Source: Moritella yayanosii (lineage in GTDB: Bacteria; Pseudomonadota; Gammaproteobacteria; Enterobacterales; Moritellaceae). Taken from it: DNA of 64,000 nucleotides. The stretch spans positions 2,046,001 through 2,110,000 of the forward strand of contig NZ_LS483250.1 of NCBI RefSeq assembly GCF_900465055.1, written 5' to 3'. How positions within the stretch are numbered: the first letter of the stretch is position 1; each line of letters begins with the position of its first letter. The notes beneath the pieces are model-generated. The model was not told where the DNA came from, ran no database searches, and worked only from the letters and a program-made list of their open reading frames with translations. Of this stretch, positions 25,958 through 36,058 are shown one piece after another. The position numbers and the translations under genes are program-made.

Positions 25958-26938
25958 TTAATAAATATAGTGCAGCAGACCAGCAAGATTAATTTGCATA
26001 CTTGCCAAGGTTTGCCACCAGACATTATCAACAGGGTAAAGCACCACAGTCGCACGTGAGCCGACAAAGAGTTGTTCAGGAATAACCTGTTCGCTGGATA
26101 GGTTTACCCTGATCCGCTGTGCATCTCGCACCCAACGATTACTGACTTCAACCGAGGTTAATTGGCCACTCGCGGTTTGCTGCGCTGCTGCCACGCCAAA
26201 ATCACGGCTGGCGACAGTAAAGTTAAATACTTGCCCCGGCAAGGCATCATAGGTGACATACGCGGCGGATGTTTTACTGATCAGCGCAATGGCCTTCTCT
26301 CTAAAATCAGCGGCAACCCACAACGAATCGATCGGAATAAAGGTCAGCATAGGTTGATTCGCCGTTGCCATCGCACCCACTTCAAGTTGTAGATTGGTGA
26401 TCACCCCTTTGTTAGGCGCAAAAATTTGGGTATGGGATAAATCTAACGCCGCTTGAGCAAGATGATTTTTAGCCGCCATCACCAGCGAACTATCACCACC
26501 GCTCTCTCCTAACTTGGCTTTAATCGCGAGTGTTTGTTGCTTATAGGCATGCAGTGTCGAACGCGCGGCTTGGTAATTGGCATACGCCCTATCGCGCATC
26601 GACGTAGAGACTAAATTCTTTTTCGCCAGCTTGCTGATACGCTGATACTCTGCGGTGGCATTGTGATAATTAGCATTACTGCTTGCCGTGTTCGCGACGG
26701 CCGCTTCGACCTGCGCATACAGTGATTTTTCTTGCTCATACGCTTGCTGCAACGCCACTTTCGCCTCGTTAACCGCAAGGGTGTATTTACTATGATTAAT
26801 GGTAAACAACAGTTGTCCTTTCTCAACATGCTGATTATTACCGATCGCGACATCGATGATCGGCCCCGACACTTCAGGTGCGAGTTGCACCACATAACCA
26901 TAAACTCGGCTCTCCGTTGTCAGCGGCGCGTATTGCGC
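25958..26938 (-). pseudogene. HlyD-family membrane fusion protein, 5' end deleted
   Basis: The reading frame holds the usual adaptor parts: biotinyl-lipoyl-like start (L-A-P-E-V-S-G-P-I), a coiled coil between about residues 40 and 130, and the return barrel (I-F-A-P-N-K-G-V-I-T, then L-T-F-I-P-I-D-S-L-W). Homologues begin with an N-terminal membrane anchor of about 40-50 residues, absent here. Homology continues to about 26938 without a start codon, and the next in-frame candidate is GTG 26893. The missing part, with the promoter and the first third of the divergent LysR gene, has been deleted. The product would lack its anchor. Confidence 0.75.
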
Positions 26939-27517
26939 ATTGCCGTACCAGCCGCGTTTATTGCCTCGACCTTGTTTGCAGAATTATTAGATGACTATGC
27001 TCGACAGTTTCCAGATATCACCTTGGAAATTATTCACCGTCACGAAAGCGTCGATTTGAAACGTGAAAATATAGACCTGCAACTGCTGCCTGATGTGATC
27101 AAAATCATTAATGTAGATTACGTGCAGCAAGTCTTTTTCCCGTCTAAAAAAGGCTTGTTTTGTTCACCACATTACTTACAAAGCCATGAGATGCCACACT
27201 GTCTTAATGATCTGTTTGAACATGCAATTTTAACCAGTCATTATGATTCCAGCATACTGCCAGAAAGATTGAATATACGTTTGATCTCAGAGGATTTGGG
27301 ATTAGTGAACCGGATGGCGCAATCGGGCCATGGTATTGCATTACTCCCGATGATTTTAGTCCAACAGCAACTTAAACAAGGGGAATTAATTCATGTTTTA
27401 CCTGATATTTATCAGTCCGAGATTGCCATGACCTTGATTTATTCTTCGCGACAATTTTTACCAAAAAAAACCAAAACCATGATCAACTTACTCAGAGATA
27501 AATTTTTAAATTACTAA
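26930..27517 (+). pseudogene. LysR-family regulator, N-terminal domain deleted
   Basis: From V-L-R-I-A-V-P-A-A-F onward the sequence is a clear LysR effector domain, with I-H-V-L-P-D-I and a normal end. The DNA-binding domain (about 90 residues) is missing: the frame upstream of 26930 runs antisense through the HlyD gene. It ends at TAA 27515-27517. It should have regulated the divergent efflux genes; now it cannot bind DNA. Confidence 0.75.
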
Positions 27518-27650
27518 TAATAGTGTTGTTAATGTTCGTGACACAAGAGCAATCATATTTGGGCACTTGAGTGCACTCTCTTTCCTGCACATGAATTACC
27601 GCATAAAGCGACGCTTGAGCAATATCTGAAACTGAGGACTAAGCGGTACC

Positions 27651-28127
27651 TCAGAACAGGGGTAATTTGGTCGAGTTCTTAATTTCTTTTACCGCAATAT
27701 TAGATTGAATTGAATCAACCACTTTGATACGGCGTATTTCAGAAATCTTGTCATAGTATTCATCGAGATCTCTCGCTACAATTTGCAGAATAAAATCGGC
27801 ACTGCCCGCAATACAAAAACACATCAGCACCCAATCAAAATCTTGAATAATCTGCTCAAATTTATCCGTCTCTTCTGGAGCATGATTATTTAAAGAAACC
27901 ATACTAAAACCTATCACATTGAAACCCAGTTTTTTGCGATCTAAAACCGCGGTATAATGCGTCACAATCCCTTCTTTCTCAAGTCGCTTCCAACGTCTCC
28001 AACAGGGTGTTTCGCTTAAATTAACGCGCGCTCCTAACTCATTAATCTTAATTCGACAATCGCGTTGCAAATGTTCCAGGATAGTTAAATCGGTGGCATC
28101 AAGCATTGTATTAGTGTTTTTTTTCAC
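27651..28127 (-). CDS. Lrp/AsnC-family regulator
   Basis: A complete 158-residue Lrp-type protein: helix-turn-helix (I-N-E-L-G-A-R-V-N-L-S-E-T-P-C-W-R-R) followed by a RAM ligand-binding domain (V-L-M-C-F-C-I-A-G-S-A-D-F). The GTG at 28127 has GGAG seven bases upstream and is preferred to the ATG at 28106. It is divergent from a LysE-type exporter, a common regulator-exporter arrangement. A 30-bp perfect inverted repeat between them is a candidate operator. Confidence 0.88.
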   Translation of the reverse strand: MKKNTNTMLDATDLTILEHLQRDCRIKINELGARVNLSETPCWRRWKRLEKEGIVTHYTAVLDRKKLGFNVIGFSMVSLNNHAPEETDKFEQIIQDFDWVLMCFCIAGSADFILQIVARDLDEYYDKISEIRRIKVVDSIQSNIAVKEIKNSTKLPLF

Positions 28128-28213
28128 ATTTACTCCATTAAACGAAAAAAATCTCTATTTTGAAGCGTTATTGTAAAGTACATAGCAGTTTAATTTCAAC
28201 GTACTTATGTAAC

Positions 28214-28270
28214 ATATACCCAAGCTACTTCAAGATGCACAATCAGCATTTTGAAATAACTTGGGTATAT
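28214..28270. repeat. Palindromic intergenic repeat
   Basis: ATATACCCAAG (28214-28224) pairs with CTTGGGTATAT (28260-28270), and the inner TACTTCAA/TTGAAATA segments also pair imperfectly. The 57-bp unit resembles a repeat common in Vibrio-group intergenic regions, from memory. Its middle part resembles the flank of the TnpB element at 48491-48535. Confidence 0.6.
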
Positions 28271-28272
28271 CT

Positions 28273-28302
28273 CTGTACTTTGTGAATGTTCACAAAGTAC
28301 AG
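28273..28302. promoter_or_regulatory. Perfect 14-bp inverted repeat before lysE
   Basis: CTGTACTTTGTGAA (28273-28286), two bases, TTCACAAAGTACAG (28289-28302), ending 26 bases before the LysE start. It could be an Lrp-type operator or a leader hairpin. Confidence 0.55.
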
Positions 28303-28328
28303 GCCATGTTAAATAATAAGGAACGTTG

Positions 28329-28961
28329 ATGTTTAGTCATGAATTTTATGCCTTAGTGATTATCACATTAGTCACTGTCATCACCCCAGGACCAGATTTT
28401 GTGGTGGTGGTTAAAAATACGGTTGGGGTATCGAGACGGGCGGGGTTTTTAACTGCGTTTGGTATTGCCACGGCAATTTGGGTACATATATTTTATTCTA
28501 TTGTTGCCGTCCAATTTGTGGCAACACAATCTGAATTTATATTTGAGGTAATAAGACTACTCGGGGCAACCTATCTATTCTGGCTCGGGTGGAAATCATT
28601 GACGTCGACAGGACAGTCTTTGGAAGAAAAAACAGAAATGGATAAAATTAAACGCTCTGCATTTTGGAAACAAGGTTTTATTAATAACCTACTAAACCCC
28701 AAAGCCACGCTGTTCTTTATCAGTATTTTTAGTCAAGTGGTCTCTCCCAACACCCCGATCGTCCTTCAGGTCGGATATGGTGTGGTCATCACTATTATCT
28801 GTTTTTCTTGGCTTTGCTTCATCTCAATAATGTTAACAACAGGTAGTATGAAACCTTATGTGAATAAAATCGTGCAACCCGTTGAAAAAATAGCAGGCGT
28901 TATTTTTGTCTCCTACGCATCAATGGAAATTTATAACAGTTATCAACTTCATTTTTTATAA
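28329..28961 (+). CDS. LysE-family amino acid exporter
   Basis: The 210-residue protein has about six helices and the family signature T-V-I-T-P-G-P-D-F-V-V-V near its N-terminus, then N-N-L-L-N-P-K-A-T-L-F-F. ATG 28329 has AAGGAAC upstream; the TTG one codon earlier is unlikely. The divergent Lrp-family gene is the likely regulator, responding to the exported amino acid. Confidence 0.9.
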   Translation: MFSHEFYALVIITLVTVITPGPDFVVVVKNTVGVSRRAGFLTAFGIATAIWVHIFYSIVAVQFVATQSEFIFEVIRLLGATYLFWLGWKSLTSTGQSLEEKTEMDKIKRSAFWKQGFINNLLNPKATLFFISIFSQVVSPNTPIVLQVGYGVVITIICFSWLCFISIMLTTGSMKPYVNKIVQPVEKIAGVIFVSYASMEIYNSYQLHFL

Positions 28962-29209
28962 TTACACAAGACGATATTAAACTAAAAATGCAGCGTAGCG
29001 ATTCTTAATCGTACTTAGTTATATTTATTACACTTAATGCTTATATACCGTTAAGCGGCATCATGGTACTAATAACGGGCTATCTCCGATGAAATTCGAC
29101 CATCAGTATGACGAAAACCTAACAAACCTCGAATAAAGTCGGCAGGGAAAGGAGCATAATTTCCCGTAACCATAGAGCAAGGACTGGCGTAGCGGCCTTG
29201 AAGAATTAC

Positions 29210-32200
29210 ATGTTGAAAGAATTAAAAACATCCATAATCATACAACTGATCTTTGCCGTCTCAATCGCGCTATCTGTCATTACCATTTACGCCATTGATA
29301 GTGACAAACATCAACAACAGCGCTTAGCGATTCAAAACTTATCTCGCAGTTATGTCAATCTCATTGAAACTAACATCAATCAAGCATTATCGGCCACATT
29401 CCCACTTGCAGCCTTGATCCAAAATCAACACCTTGATGAGGCTAGTTTTAGCCGATTCGCAACTGAAATGTTGCCTTTCTATCCTGGTGTCGCGGCACTG
29501 CAACTCGCTCCTAATGGTATTATCCAATATATTGCGCCATTAGCAGGAAATGAAAAGGCAATTGGCCATAATTTGCTTACCTCTCCGAACCGGAATAAAG
29601 AAGCTTTTGCAGCCAGAGATAGCGGTAAATTAACCCTAGCAGGCCCTTTTAATTTAGTCCAAGGAGGCTATGGCGCCGTTGGACGGTTACCTATCTATTT
29701 GGATCGCCCAAGCGGTGAACAGTTTTTTTGGGGCTTCGTTATTGTTTTAATGCATTTTCCACAAGTACTCGACGCAGTAAAACTACCGGCTCTGGTAGAA
29801 GCAGGGGTCGCATATCAGTTATCTCGCATTAATCCAGACACTGGACAACTCCAAGTTTTATCAAACTCACCACAACCACTATTAGCTAACCCTGTTGCAA
29901 ATAGTATAAACATCGCCAACGTGACTTGGATGTTAAAAATGTCCCCCATCAATGGCTGGGTTCACTACATTTCACTTCTAGTCATGTCTCTGCTCAGTAT
30001 GACGTTTACGATCTTGACCACCTTTTCCGCCATCTTAATCATGCGGATAAAGGACAACCAAAAGTCGCTTAAAAATATTGTCGCTGAACGTACTAAGCAA
30101 TTGGGCGATAATTTAACACGCTTAAATTTGGCGCTAACGTCAACTGGTCAAGTATGGTTTGAGCTAAACATACAGAGCGGTGAAGTTTTATTTGGCGGCC
30201 AAAACGAACAGCTGACGGATGTCAATCCATCCGATATTCAAACGATCTTGGAACAATGGTTAGAGAAAATTCATCCCGATGACTTTGAATTAGCCTCCAA
30301 TCGATATAAAGCATCCTTGGTAACAGGAATACCATTTGAACTTGAATACCGGCGAAAAACCAAAGATGGAAACTGGTTATGGGTCCACACAGGCTGTGAA
30401 TTTACAGCATGGGATGCGCATCATAAACCTATCTGGTGCACCGGCGTTCATACCGATATCACCCAGCGCAAACAGATAGAGCTGCGTGATAATGCCCGCA
30501 ACGCGGTATTAGAGAAATTATTAAAAGGCGATCCATTAAAAATAATTTTGGAACACATAGTTAACTTTATCGAACAAGAACAAACAGGGGCACTGTGTTC
30601 TGTGCTACTGATCAATGCACAAGGCACGCATCTTAACTCTGGGTTTTCATCATCAGGCATTCCTGATTATTACAATGAGGCCATAAATGGCATTGAAATT
30701 GGCGATGGCGTAGGTAGTTGTGGCACCGCGGCTTTCACCAAAAAAAGAGTGATTGTTGAGAATATTCAAACCCATCCCTATTGGACACAGGTTAAAGAGC
30801 TAACCGCCAAAGCGCAGTTAGCCTCTTGTTGGTCCGAGCCGATTATCGGTGCAAACAACCAACTGCTTGGCACCTTTGCCATTTATCATCGTCAACCGAG
30901 TACGCCAACTGATGACGATTTCAAATTGCTCGAATTCGCCGTGCAACTCAGTGTGATAGCGATTGAACGATATTTGTCAGATAAAAAGCTGGAAATGATG
31001 GCGCATTATGACATGCTCACCAAGTTACCCAACCGCTCACTGCTTGCTGACCGTTTTAAATCAGGCATTGCCCATAGTCACCGCACTAACACTATGCTGG
31101 GTGTTTGTTTTCTCGATTTGGATAATTTCAAACCCGTCAATGATAGCTATGGCCATGACGTAGGCGATCAATTACTCATCGCCGTAGCCCAACGTCTCAA
31201 AGCCAATATCAGAGATGAAGATACCGCGTCACGCCAGGGTGGCGATGAATTTGTCCTGTTGCTGGGTGATATTGAATCACTTGAGCACTGTGACGAAATA
31301 CTGCAACGGATTAATTACTTTCTTGCCCAACCTTATATCATTGCAGGGCATACTTTTAATATCAGTGTCTCAATTGGGGTAACGCTATATCCAGATGATG
31401 ATGCCGATCTGGATACCTTATTACGTCACGCTGATTATTCGATGTATCAAGCAAAATTAACCGGGAAAAATCGTTTCCATCTGTTTAATCCAGAACGAGA
31501 TCAACAAACAATTCAAAAACACCAGCAACTTGATGAGATAAAGCAAGCCTTATCAAATAACGAGTTTGCTTTGTATTACCAACCGAAAATCAATATGAAG
31601 ACCGGCAAGGTATTTGGTGCAGAAGCGTTAATTCGTTGGTTTCACCCAGAGAAAGGCTTGATCCCGCCACTTGATTTTTTACCGATTATTGAGGGCACAG
31701 AGCTAGAGAACCAGATCGGTGACTGGGTTATTAACCAAGCACTGAAGCAAATTGTGGAATGGCAAAAGCAGGGCATTTTTATGGAAGTAAGTGTTAATAT
31801 CGCGTCCTATCACTTGCTGTCCGCAGAATTTTTAACCCTGCTTGAAAGTGCGTTGGCAAGCCATCCCAGTTTAAATGCCAAATATTTACAATTAGAAATA
31901 TTAGAAAGCAGCGCACTGGGTGATCTCAATACCATCCGTAATATTCTCGATACCTGTCGGGATGTATTCGGCGTAAATATCGCGCTGGATGATTTTGGTA
32001 CCGGTTATTCCTCACTGACGCACCTAAAAAACTTGCCTGCTAATACCATCAAGATTGATCAGAACTTTGTAAAAAACATGCTCGACGACCCAGATGATTA
32101 TGCCATTATCAAGGGCGTGCTTGCGCTAGCAGACTCCTTTAATCGCGAAGTCATTGCAGAAGGCGTTGAAACAACAGAGCACGGCTTGATGTTGCTCGCA

Positions 32201-32344
32201 ATGGGTTGCTATGCAGCACAAGGTTATGGCATTGCCCGCCCCATGCCAGCAGCTGATATCCCAAATTGGTTACACAACTATATCCCAAATCAGCAATGGC
32301 TAGATAGTGGGCTCAACAAAGATAATATAGAAGAATTAAAGTGA
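29210..32344 (+). CDS. Membrane c-di-GMP signalling protein: CHASE-PAS-GAF-GGDEF-EAL
   Basis: The 1044-residue protein has an N-terminal membrane helix, a periplasmic CHASE sensor (about 35-240), a second helix near 255, and then cytosolic PAS (310-430), GAF (445-590), GGDEF (600-765) and EAL (775-1030) domains. The GGDEF motif is intact (G-G-D-E-F near 673), and the EAL motif (E-A-L-I-R-W) and the D-D-F-G-T-G-Y-S-S loop are present, so both cyclase and phosphodiesterase activity are possible. ATG 29210 is preferred over TTG 29198. No adaptor or kinase gene is next to it; an AraC-type remnant follows directly. Confidence 0.9.
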   Translation: MLKELKTSIIIQLIFAVSIALSVITIYAIDSDKHQQQRLAIQNLSRSYVNLIETNINQALSATFPLAALIQNQHLDEASFSRFATEMLPFYPGVAALQLAPNGIIQYIAPLAGNEKAIGHNLLTSPNRNKEAFAARDSGKLTLAGPFNLVQGGYGAVGRLPIYLDRPSGEQFFWGFVIVLMHFPQVLDAVKLPALVEAGVAYQLSRINPDTGQLQVLSNSPQPLLANPVANSINIANVTWMLKMSPINGWVHYISLLVMSLLSMTFTILTTFSAILIMRIKDNQKSLKNIVAERTKQLGDNLTRLNLALTSTGQVWFELNIQSGEVLFGGQNEQLTDVNPSDIQTILEQWLEKIHPDDFELASNRYKASLVTGIPFELEYRRKTKDGNWLWVHTGCEFTAWDAHHKPIWCTGVHTDITQRKQIELRDNARNAVLEKLLKGDPLKIILEHIVNFIEQEQTGALCSVLLINAQGTHLNSGFSSSGIPDYYNEAINGIEIGDGVGSCGTAAFTKKRVIVENIQTHPYWTQVKELTAKAQLASCWSEPIIGANNQLLGTFAIYHRQPSTPTDDDFKLLEFAVQLSVIAIERYLSDKKLEMMAHYDMLTKLPNRSLLADRFKSGIAHSHRTNTMLGVCFLDLDNFKPVNDSYGHDVGDQLLIAVAQRLKANIRDEDTASRQGGDEFVLLLGDIESLEHCDEILQRINYFLAQPYIIAGHTFNISVSIGVTLYPDDDADLDTLLRHADYSMYQAKLTGKNRFHLFNPERDQQTIQKHQQLDEIKQALSNNEFALYYQPKINMKTGKVFGAEALIRWFHPEKGLIPPLDFLPIIEGTELENQIGDWVINQALKQIVEWQKQGIFMEVSVNIASYHLLSAEFLTLLESALASHPSLNAKYLQLEILESSALGDLNTIRNILDTCRDVFGVNIALDDFGTGYSSLTHLKNLPANTIKIDQNFVKNMLDDPDDYAIIKGVLALADSFNREVIAEGVETTEHGLMLLAMGCYAAQGYGIARPMPAADIPNWLHNYIPNQQWLDSGLNKDNIEELK

Positions 32345-32520
32345 TCTTTGAGCGATTAACAGCGCAACCAGAACTTGATTTGACCTTGTCCAAATGGGGA
32401 AGGATAGTCGGGCCATCAGAGCGCACACTGTCGCGGATATTTGCAAAAGAGTTCAATACATCGTTTGCGTTGTGGCGACAGCAATTCCGCACCAGAAACC
32501 ATCGAATTTATGTCGAATAA
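32341..32520 (+). pseudogene. Fragment of an AraC-family regulator C-terminus
   Basis: Overlapping the end of the GGDEF-EAL gene, the frame from 32341 reads L-S-K-W-G-R-I-V-G-P-S-E-R-T-L-S-R-I-F, then F-N-T-S-F-A-L-W-R-Q-Q, a typical AraC helix-turn-helix, before a premature stop at 32518. The sensor domain and second helix-turn-helix are absent. It is most likely the tail of a deleted regulator gene, joined to the 3' end of the upstream gene by a deletion. Confidence 0.6.
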
Positions 32521-32583
32521 GCTCAGTAATAAAAATAGTTTTACTGTAGTATATTTAGAGTCTTTCTTATATGAGCGCTTTCA

Positions 32584-32886
32584 ATGTCTAGTACTGGTCA
32601 AGATCAATCAATTGCCAACATCTCTCTCGCACAATTAGCACAACCACTCGATGCAATGCACATTGCCCAATTAACTTCATTTGCTTATGGCCTGCCGCCA
32701 CTGTACTTTTGCCGTGAATATTTAGCGCAAGACGAAAAAACAGCGATTGGTCATTGCTTACAACGTTTAGCCAATGGCATGAGTAATCAAGAATTCACAT
32801 TAGAACAGTTAACTGTGTTATTAGCAGAAAGAGATTATTACGACGACGATGAAGCGCGTCTACGTTTAGGGCCAGAGTTAGCATAA
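32584..32886 (+). CDS. Conserved-looking hypothetical protein
   Basis: The 100-residue soluble protein is mostly helical and acidic towards the end (Y-Y-D-D-D-E-A-R-L-R-L-G). No domain is recognised. The regular pattern of hydrophobic and charged residues and the normal codon use support a real gene. It starts at ATG 32584 without a clear Shine-Dalgarno sequence. Confidence 0.6.
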   Translation: MSSTGQDQSIANISLAQLAQPLDAMHIAQLTSFAYGLPPLYFCREYLAQDEKTAIGHCLQRLANGMSNQEFTLEQLTVLLAERDYYDDDEARLRLGPELA

Positions 32887-33372
32887 ACTTCACCCTACTC
32901 GATATTAAACTACACCTTTTCGATTTCCATCGGGATACTATGGCGAGCGGCGATGCTCTTTATTGATAAGAGCGGCTCTCTTCTTGCATCTTTACGCATA
33001 CCTGTTGACATATTACGCCTTCAAAAACCCTCTAAAACCAATCATCACCAAATAGATTAAGAACTTATACTTCCAACCTAGTATGTGCATGATGTTCCAA
33101 ATATATAAATCCTTGATAATAATATCTATAGACCTTAGTTGTTAGATAAAACTTTCTAAATTGTAAGCGTACAATTCTATTTATATCTTAGTGATTATAT
33201 TGAATGAGGGACGCCAATTTCGCTTAAGGATTAATATTCATCATTCCAAGCAAAACTTTTAGACGACATAACAATATGAAGTATGGAAGGAACCGTCTTA
33301 TGAATATAATATTGCTTAATGCTAGGTTATATCCAGCCAAGAAAGCTCCTCAACAATAACAAGGAGCAAAAC
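32887..33372. other. Intergenic region with no recognised feature
   Basis: About 485 A+T-rich bases with only a weak hairpin (GCTCTT...AAGAGC near 32950-32970, followed by GGCTCTCTTCTT), possibly the terminator of the preceding gene. Nothing else is supported. Confidence 0.45.
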
Positions 33373-33531
33373 ATGATCGAAAACATAGAGTGTATAATCA
33401 AAGAATTTCTATTACTCAACGATATAGAACAACATCAAGTTTATTACATTATAAAAGTGCTAGAAACCGGAACTGAAAGTGAAAAACGCATAATCTGTGA
33501 GTCTATAGGTTTAGAAAATCTCATCATTTAA
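33373..33531 (+). CDS. Small hypothetical protein (52 residues)
   Basis: ATG 33373 is preceded by a strong AAGGAG seven bases upstream, which supports real translation. The product is a short helical acidic peptide (M-I-E-N-I-E-C-I-I-K-E-F) without a signal peptide or membrane segment. It is convergent with the chemoreceptor gene (2-base gap). The function is unknown. Confidence 0.55.
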   Translation: MIENIECIIKEFLLLNDIEQHQVYYIIKVLETGTESEKRIICESIGLENLII

Positions 33532-33533
33532 TG

Positions 33534-34979
33534 TTAGGTACGATACTTCTCTAAGATACTACCCAATGACTGTGATGCACCGACAAGCTCTTGAATACCG
33601 GTAACTGACGCTTGTGTTGAAGCACGTAGCACACTTGATTGCGAGCGAATGTCATTAAGGTCAGATGCAATATTATTAACGACTGAGGTTTGCTGTTCGG
33701 CGGCAGTCGCAATCTGAGTATTCACATCCATCACTGACTGCGCAGATTCAGCAATATCATTCACATCAGCACCAATTTCAGTAATTATTTCTCGACTTTT
33801 ATTCGCTTGTTCTAATGTTTCAGCCGTTATTTTTGAAATACCCTGAGTTTCAACTTGCAGCTTGCCAATCATATCCCGAATTTCAACGGTAGCCTGTTGC
33901 GTACGCCCGGCAAGAGTTCGTACTTCGTCAGCAACAACAGCAAAACCACGCCCCTGCTCACCCGCTCTGGCAGCTTCAATCGCCGCGTTCAGCGCTAACA
34001 GATTGGTCTGCTCAGAGATCGCATTAATAGTAATGATCACATTATCAATTTCAGTCACTTTCTCATTCAAACTAACCACAGATACTGACGCCGCATTAGT
34101 GTACTCAGACAATTCAGTCACCATGACAATCGCATCCTTGACTCTTTCATTACTCTGTAAGATCTTGGTTGTTTCACTATCCGCTTGCTGGGATGCTTGT
34201 AAACCCAAACCCGCGATCTCTTTCGCCGAAGCCGACATCTCTTCCATTGCAGTCGCCACAGAATCAACCGAAGCATACTGTTGATTAACCTGGTCTTCTG
34301 AATCTCGAGCATCTTTTTCAAATGCCGTGGTGGTCCGATGGAAAGTAACGGTACTGGTTTTAACGCTTTCGACTAATTCACTAATGGTGTCCATTGAACG
34401 ATCAAGTTCATAGCCGATCACACCAAACTCATCACGTCCCATATGAAAGCCAAGGCGCGACGTCAAATCGCCATTAGCAATGCGGCGAGTCGCCTGATGC
34501 ATAGTCCACAAGGCGCCGCTTAGGTGTGTTGCAAACCAGTAACTAAATAGTCCAATTGGTGCAAGTGGCAGTAGAGAAAGTAAAAAACTAAAGAACGCTT
34601 GTTTCTCCACTTCGGTGTTATCCACGGAATGAGTGAGCACAGCATAGCCCTTGCCAAAAGGCATCGACACGGTTATTTCAGTATCACGTGCTGCGGCTTT
34701 TGGAGGCTGGCTGACCACGCGAATATTCTGCTGTAAAAGAAATGTTTGTAAATCATCTTTATTTAAACCAACCCCTTTCAACGCATTCACCGTAGACACG
34801 AGTCTGGTTTGTGCCTGCAGATGGTTTGCAGCATTGCTTTGCGCGATGGTCGCGTAATAATGACTGCCAGAAAAACCAATTAAAGTCGCTGATATTATAA
34901 TGAACAATAGCCAAAACTTATCAGTAATATTCATTTTTATAAACAACTTATCTATGGTTCTGAAGTTAACTTCTTTCAT
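33534..34979 (-). CDS. Methyl-accepting chemotaxis protein
   Basis: The 481-residue receptor has a first membrane helix near 18-38, a short periplasmic segment, a second helix near 125-150, a HAMP domain ([10 protein letters not shown] near 170) and a cytosolic signalling domain with the hairpin tip [20 protein letters not shown]. The periplasmic part is small (about 85 residues) and of no recognised type. ATG 34979 with AGAGG upstream is preferred over 35006. Confidence 0.9.
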   Translation of the reverse strand: MKEVNFRTIDKLFIKMNITDKFWLLFIIISATLIGFSGSHYYATIAQSNAANHLQAQTRLVSTVNALKGVGLNKDDLQTFLLQQNIRVVSQPPKAAARDTEITVSMPFGKGYAVLTHSVDNTEVEKQAFFSFLLSLLPLAPIGLFSYWFATHLSGALWTMHQATRRIANGDLTSRLGFHMGRDEFGVIGYELDRSMDTISELVESVKTSTVTFHRTTTAFEKDARDSEDQVNQQYASVDSVATAMEEMSASAKEIAGLGLQASQQADSETTKILQSNERVKDAIVMVTELSEYTNAASVSVVSLNEKVTEIDNVIITINAISEQTNLLALNAAIEAARAGEQGRGFAVVADEVRTLAGRTQQATVEIRDMIGKLQVETQGISKITAETLEQANKSREIITEIGADVNDIAESAQSVMDVNTQIATAAEQQTSVVNNIASDLNDIRSQSSVLRASTQASVTGIQELVGASQSLGSILEKYRT

Positions 34980-35324
34980 TATTACGCCTCTGATATAACA
35001 AAGCACTACATCACGTAATGCATTTAGATACTAATATCAATATTTACATGATTTTACTATTAAAATAAGATCTTACATCTGATAAGTAGATGTAAATCCT
35101 ATATTCGTTATCGTGTCGCGTACAAATTGTGACCAAAGAGAGAGATACGTAGTGAGAATATATCGTAAATAACTATATCCATATTATTAGACAGTAAGGT
35201 CACTAACAAATGCAGGCCGGATATATGAATATCAGGTAACATTAGCGCAACTGCACGGGGTCCCGATGATTGAACGTAGGCAGTGTATAAAAATGAGTCT
35301 ATTGATGGACATAAATCCAAATAG
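34980..35324. other. Intergenic region with no supported gene
   Basis: Upstream of the chemoreceptor the sequence is A+T rich. Minus-strand frames here have no start with a ribosome binding site and no domain. Confidence 0.4.
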
Positions 35325-35350
35325 AAAAGGCTACTAATTAGTAGCCTTTT
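35325..35350. terminator. Perfect palindrome, bidirectional terminator
   Basis: A 26-bp perfect palindrome: AAAAGGCTACTAA followed directly by its reverse complement, which ends in TTTT. It lies about 90 bases after the stop of the DUF4223-like lipoprotein gene (minus strand) and probably ends its transcript. Confidence 0.75.
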
Positions 35351-35436
35351 GAAATAATGACAACGAGCACTATCATTCACCAACACGAATCCAGAAATTT
35401 GGACTCACCTTGGCATGTTAATCCCCGTAACAAAAA

Positions 35437-35598
35437 TTATTTCGCTTCACACGCACCGATTATTGTCGGAATAGAAACCGCTGGGTGGATCAGGTAGTCT
35501 GCAGAGCAGCTTTTATCTTGGTTGTAAGTAGTACCAGTACAGCCAGAAAGAATAGTGAAAGTAAAAGCAACAACAGCTAATTTAGCAAAAGTTTTCAT
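35437..35598 (-). CDS. Small lipoprotein of the DUF4223 (YhfL) type
   Basis: The 53-residue lipoprotein has a signal peptide with lipobox L-S-G-C (C20) and a mature part containing K-S-C-S-A-D-Y-L-I-H-P-A-V-S-I-P-T-I-I-G-A-C. This matches the short YhfL/DUF4223 family, including both cysteines. Function is unknown. It is easily missed because of its length. The terminator at 35325-35350 follows it. Confidence 0.75.
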   Translation of the reverse strand: MKTFAKLAVVAFTFTILSGCTGTTYNQDKSCSADYLIHPAVSIPTIIGACEAK

Positions 35599-35719
35599 GT
35601 TAAATCCATTTAAACATATAATATCAATGGTAATATTATTTCCATCGTCAATGTAACGAATGACATTAGAATTTCATATCTAACATTCAACGCATTAATT
35701 AGTTAACTTCTTGGAGCAT

Positions 35720-35824
35720 ATGATGACAATGAATCATATCGGGTTATTCGTCGGAGACATAGATAAAACGATTGAGCTTTATTCACACACTTACCAAGAG
35801 ACTTACTCTTCTGAATATGAGTAG
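35720..35824 (+). pseudogene. N-terminal fragment of a VOC/glyoxalase-family gene
   Basis: An ATG with GGAG upstream (TTGGAGCAT) starts a 34-residue frame: N-H-I-G-L-F-V-G-D-I-D-K-T-I-E-L-Y, the usual first strand and helix of VOC-fold proteins, ending at TAG. The rest of the domain (about 90 residues) is missing, so it is a truncated relic. Confidence 0.55.
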
Positions 35825-36058
35825 AGTCTAACTGCTGGAATAAATAAAATCTACTAGCAGTTCGTTTAGCTATAATAATACAGAAATAGCTAGCGAACTG
35901 ACGTCAAAAAGCTCTTTGCAGTACCACTTTTCACAATACCCACCGCAACTTTTCGCATTCACATCCGCACCATTAACAATAGAAACTCGAAATGCGTATA
36001 TAAGAACAGCACAAACGGGTAGGATGCACCTCATATTACTTAAAGCTATGAGACCGAC

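Noticed and set aside
29069-29173. Minus-strand frame reading F-I-R-G-L-L-G-F-R-H-T-D-G-R before the GGDEF-EAL gene
   Set aside because: Only 34 codons, with a vague resemblance to flavoprotein oxidoreductase ends. I cannot name a family, and no upstream homology remains.
35108-35386. Minus-strand frame of 92 codons before the DUF4223-like gene
   Set aside because: It includes the terminator palindrome and has no domain; likely chance frame.
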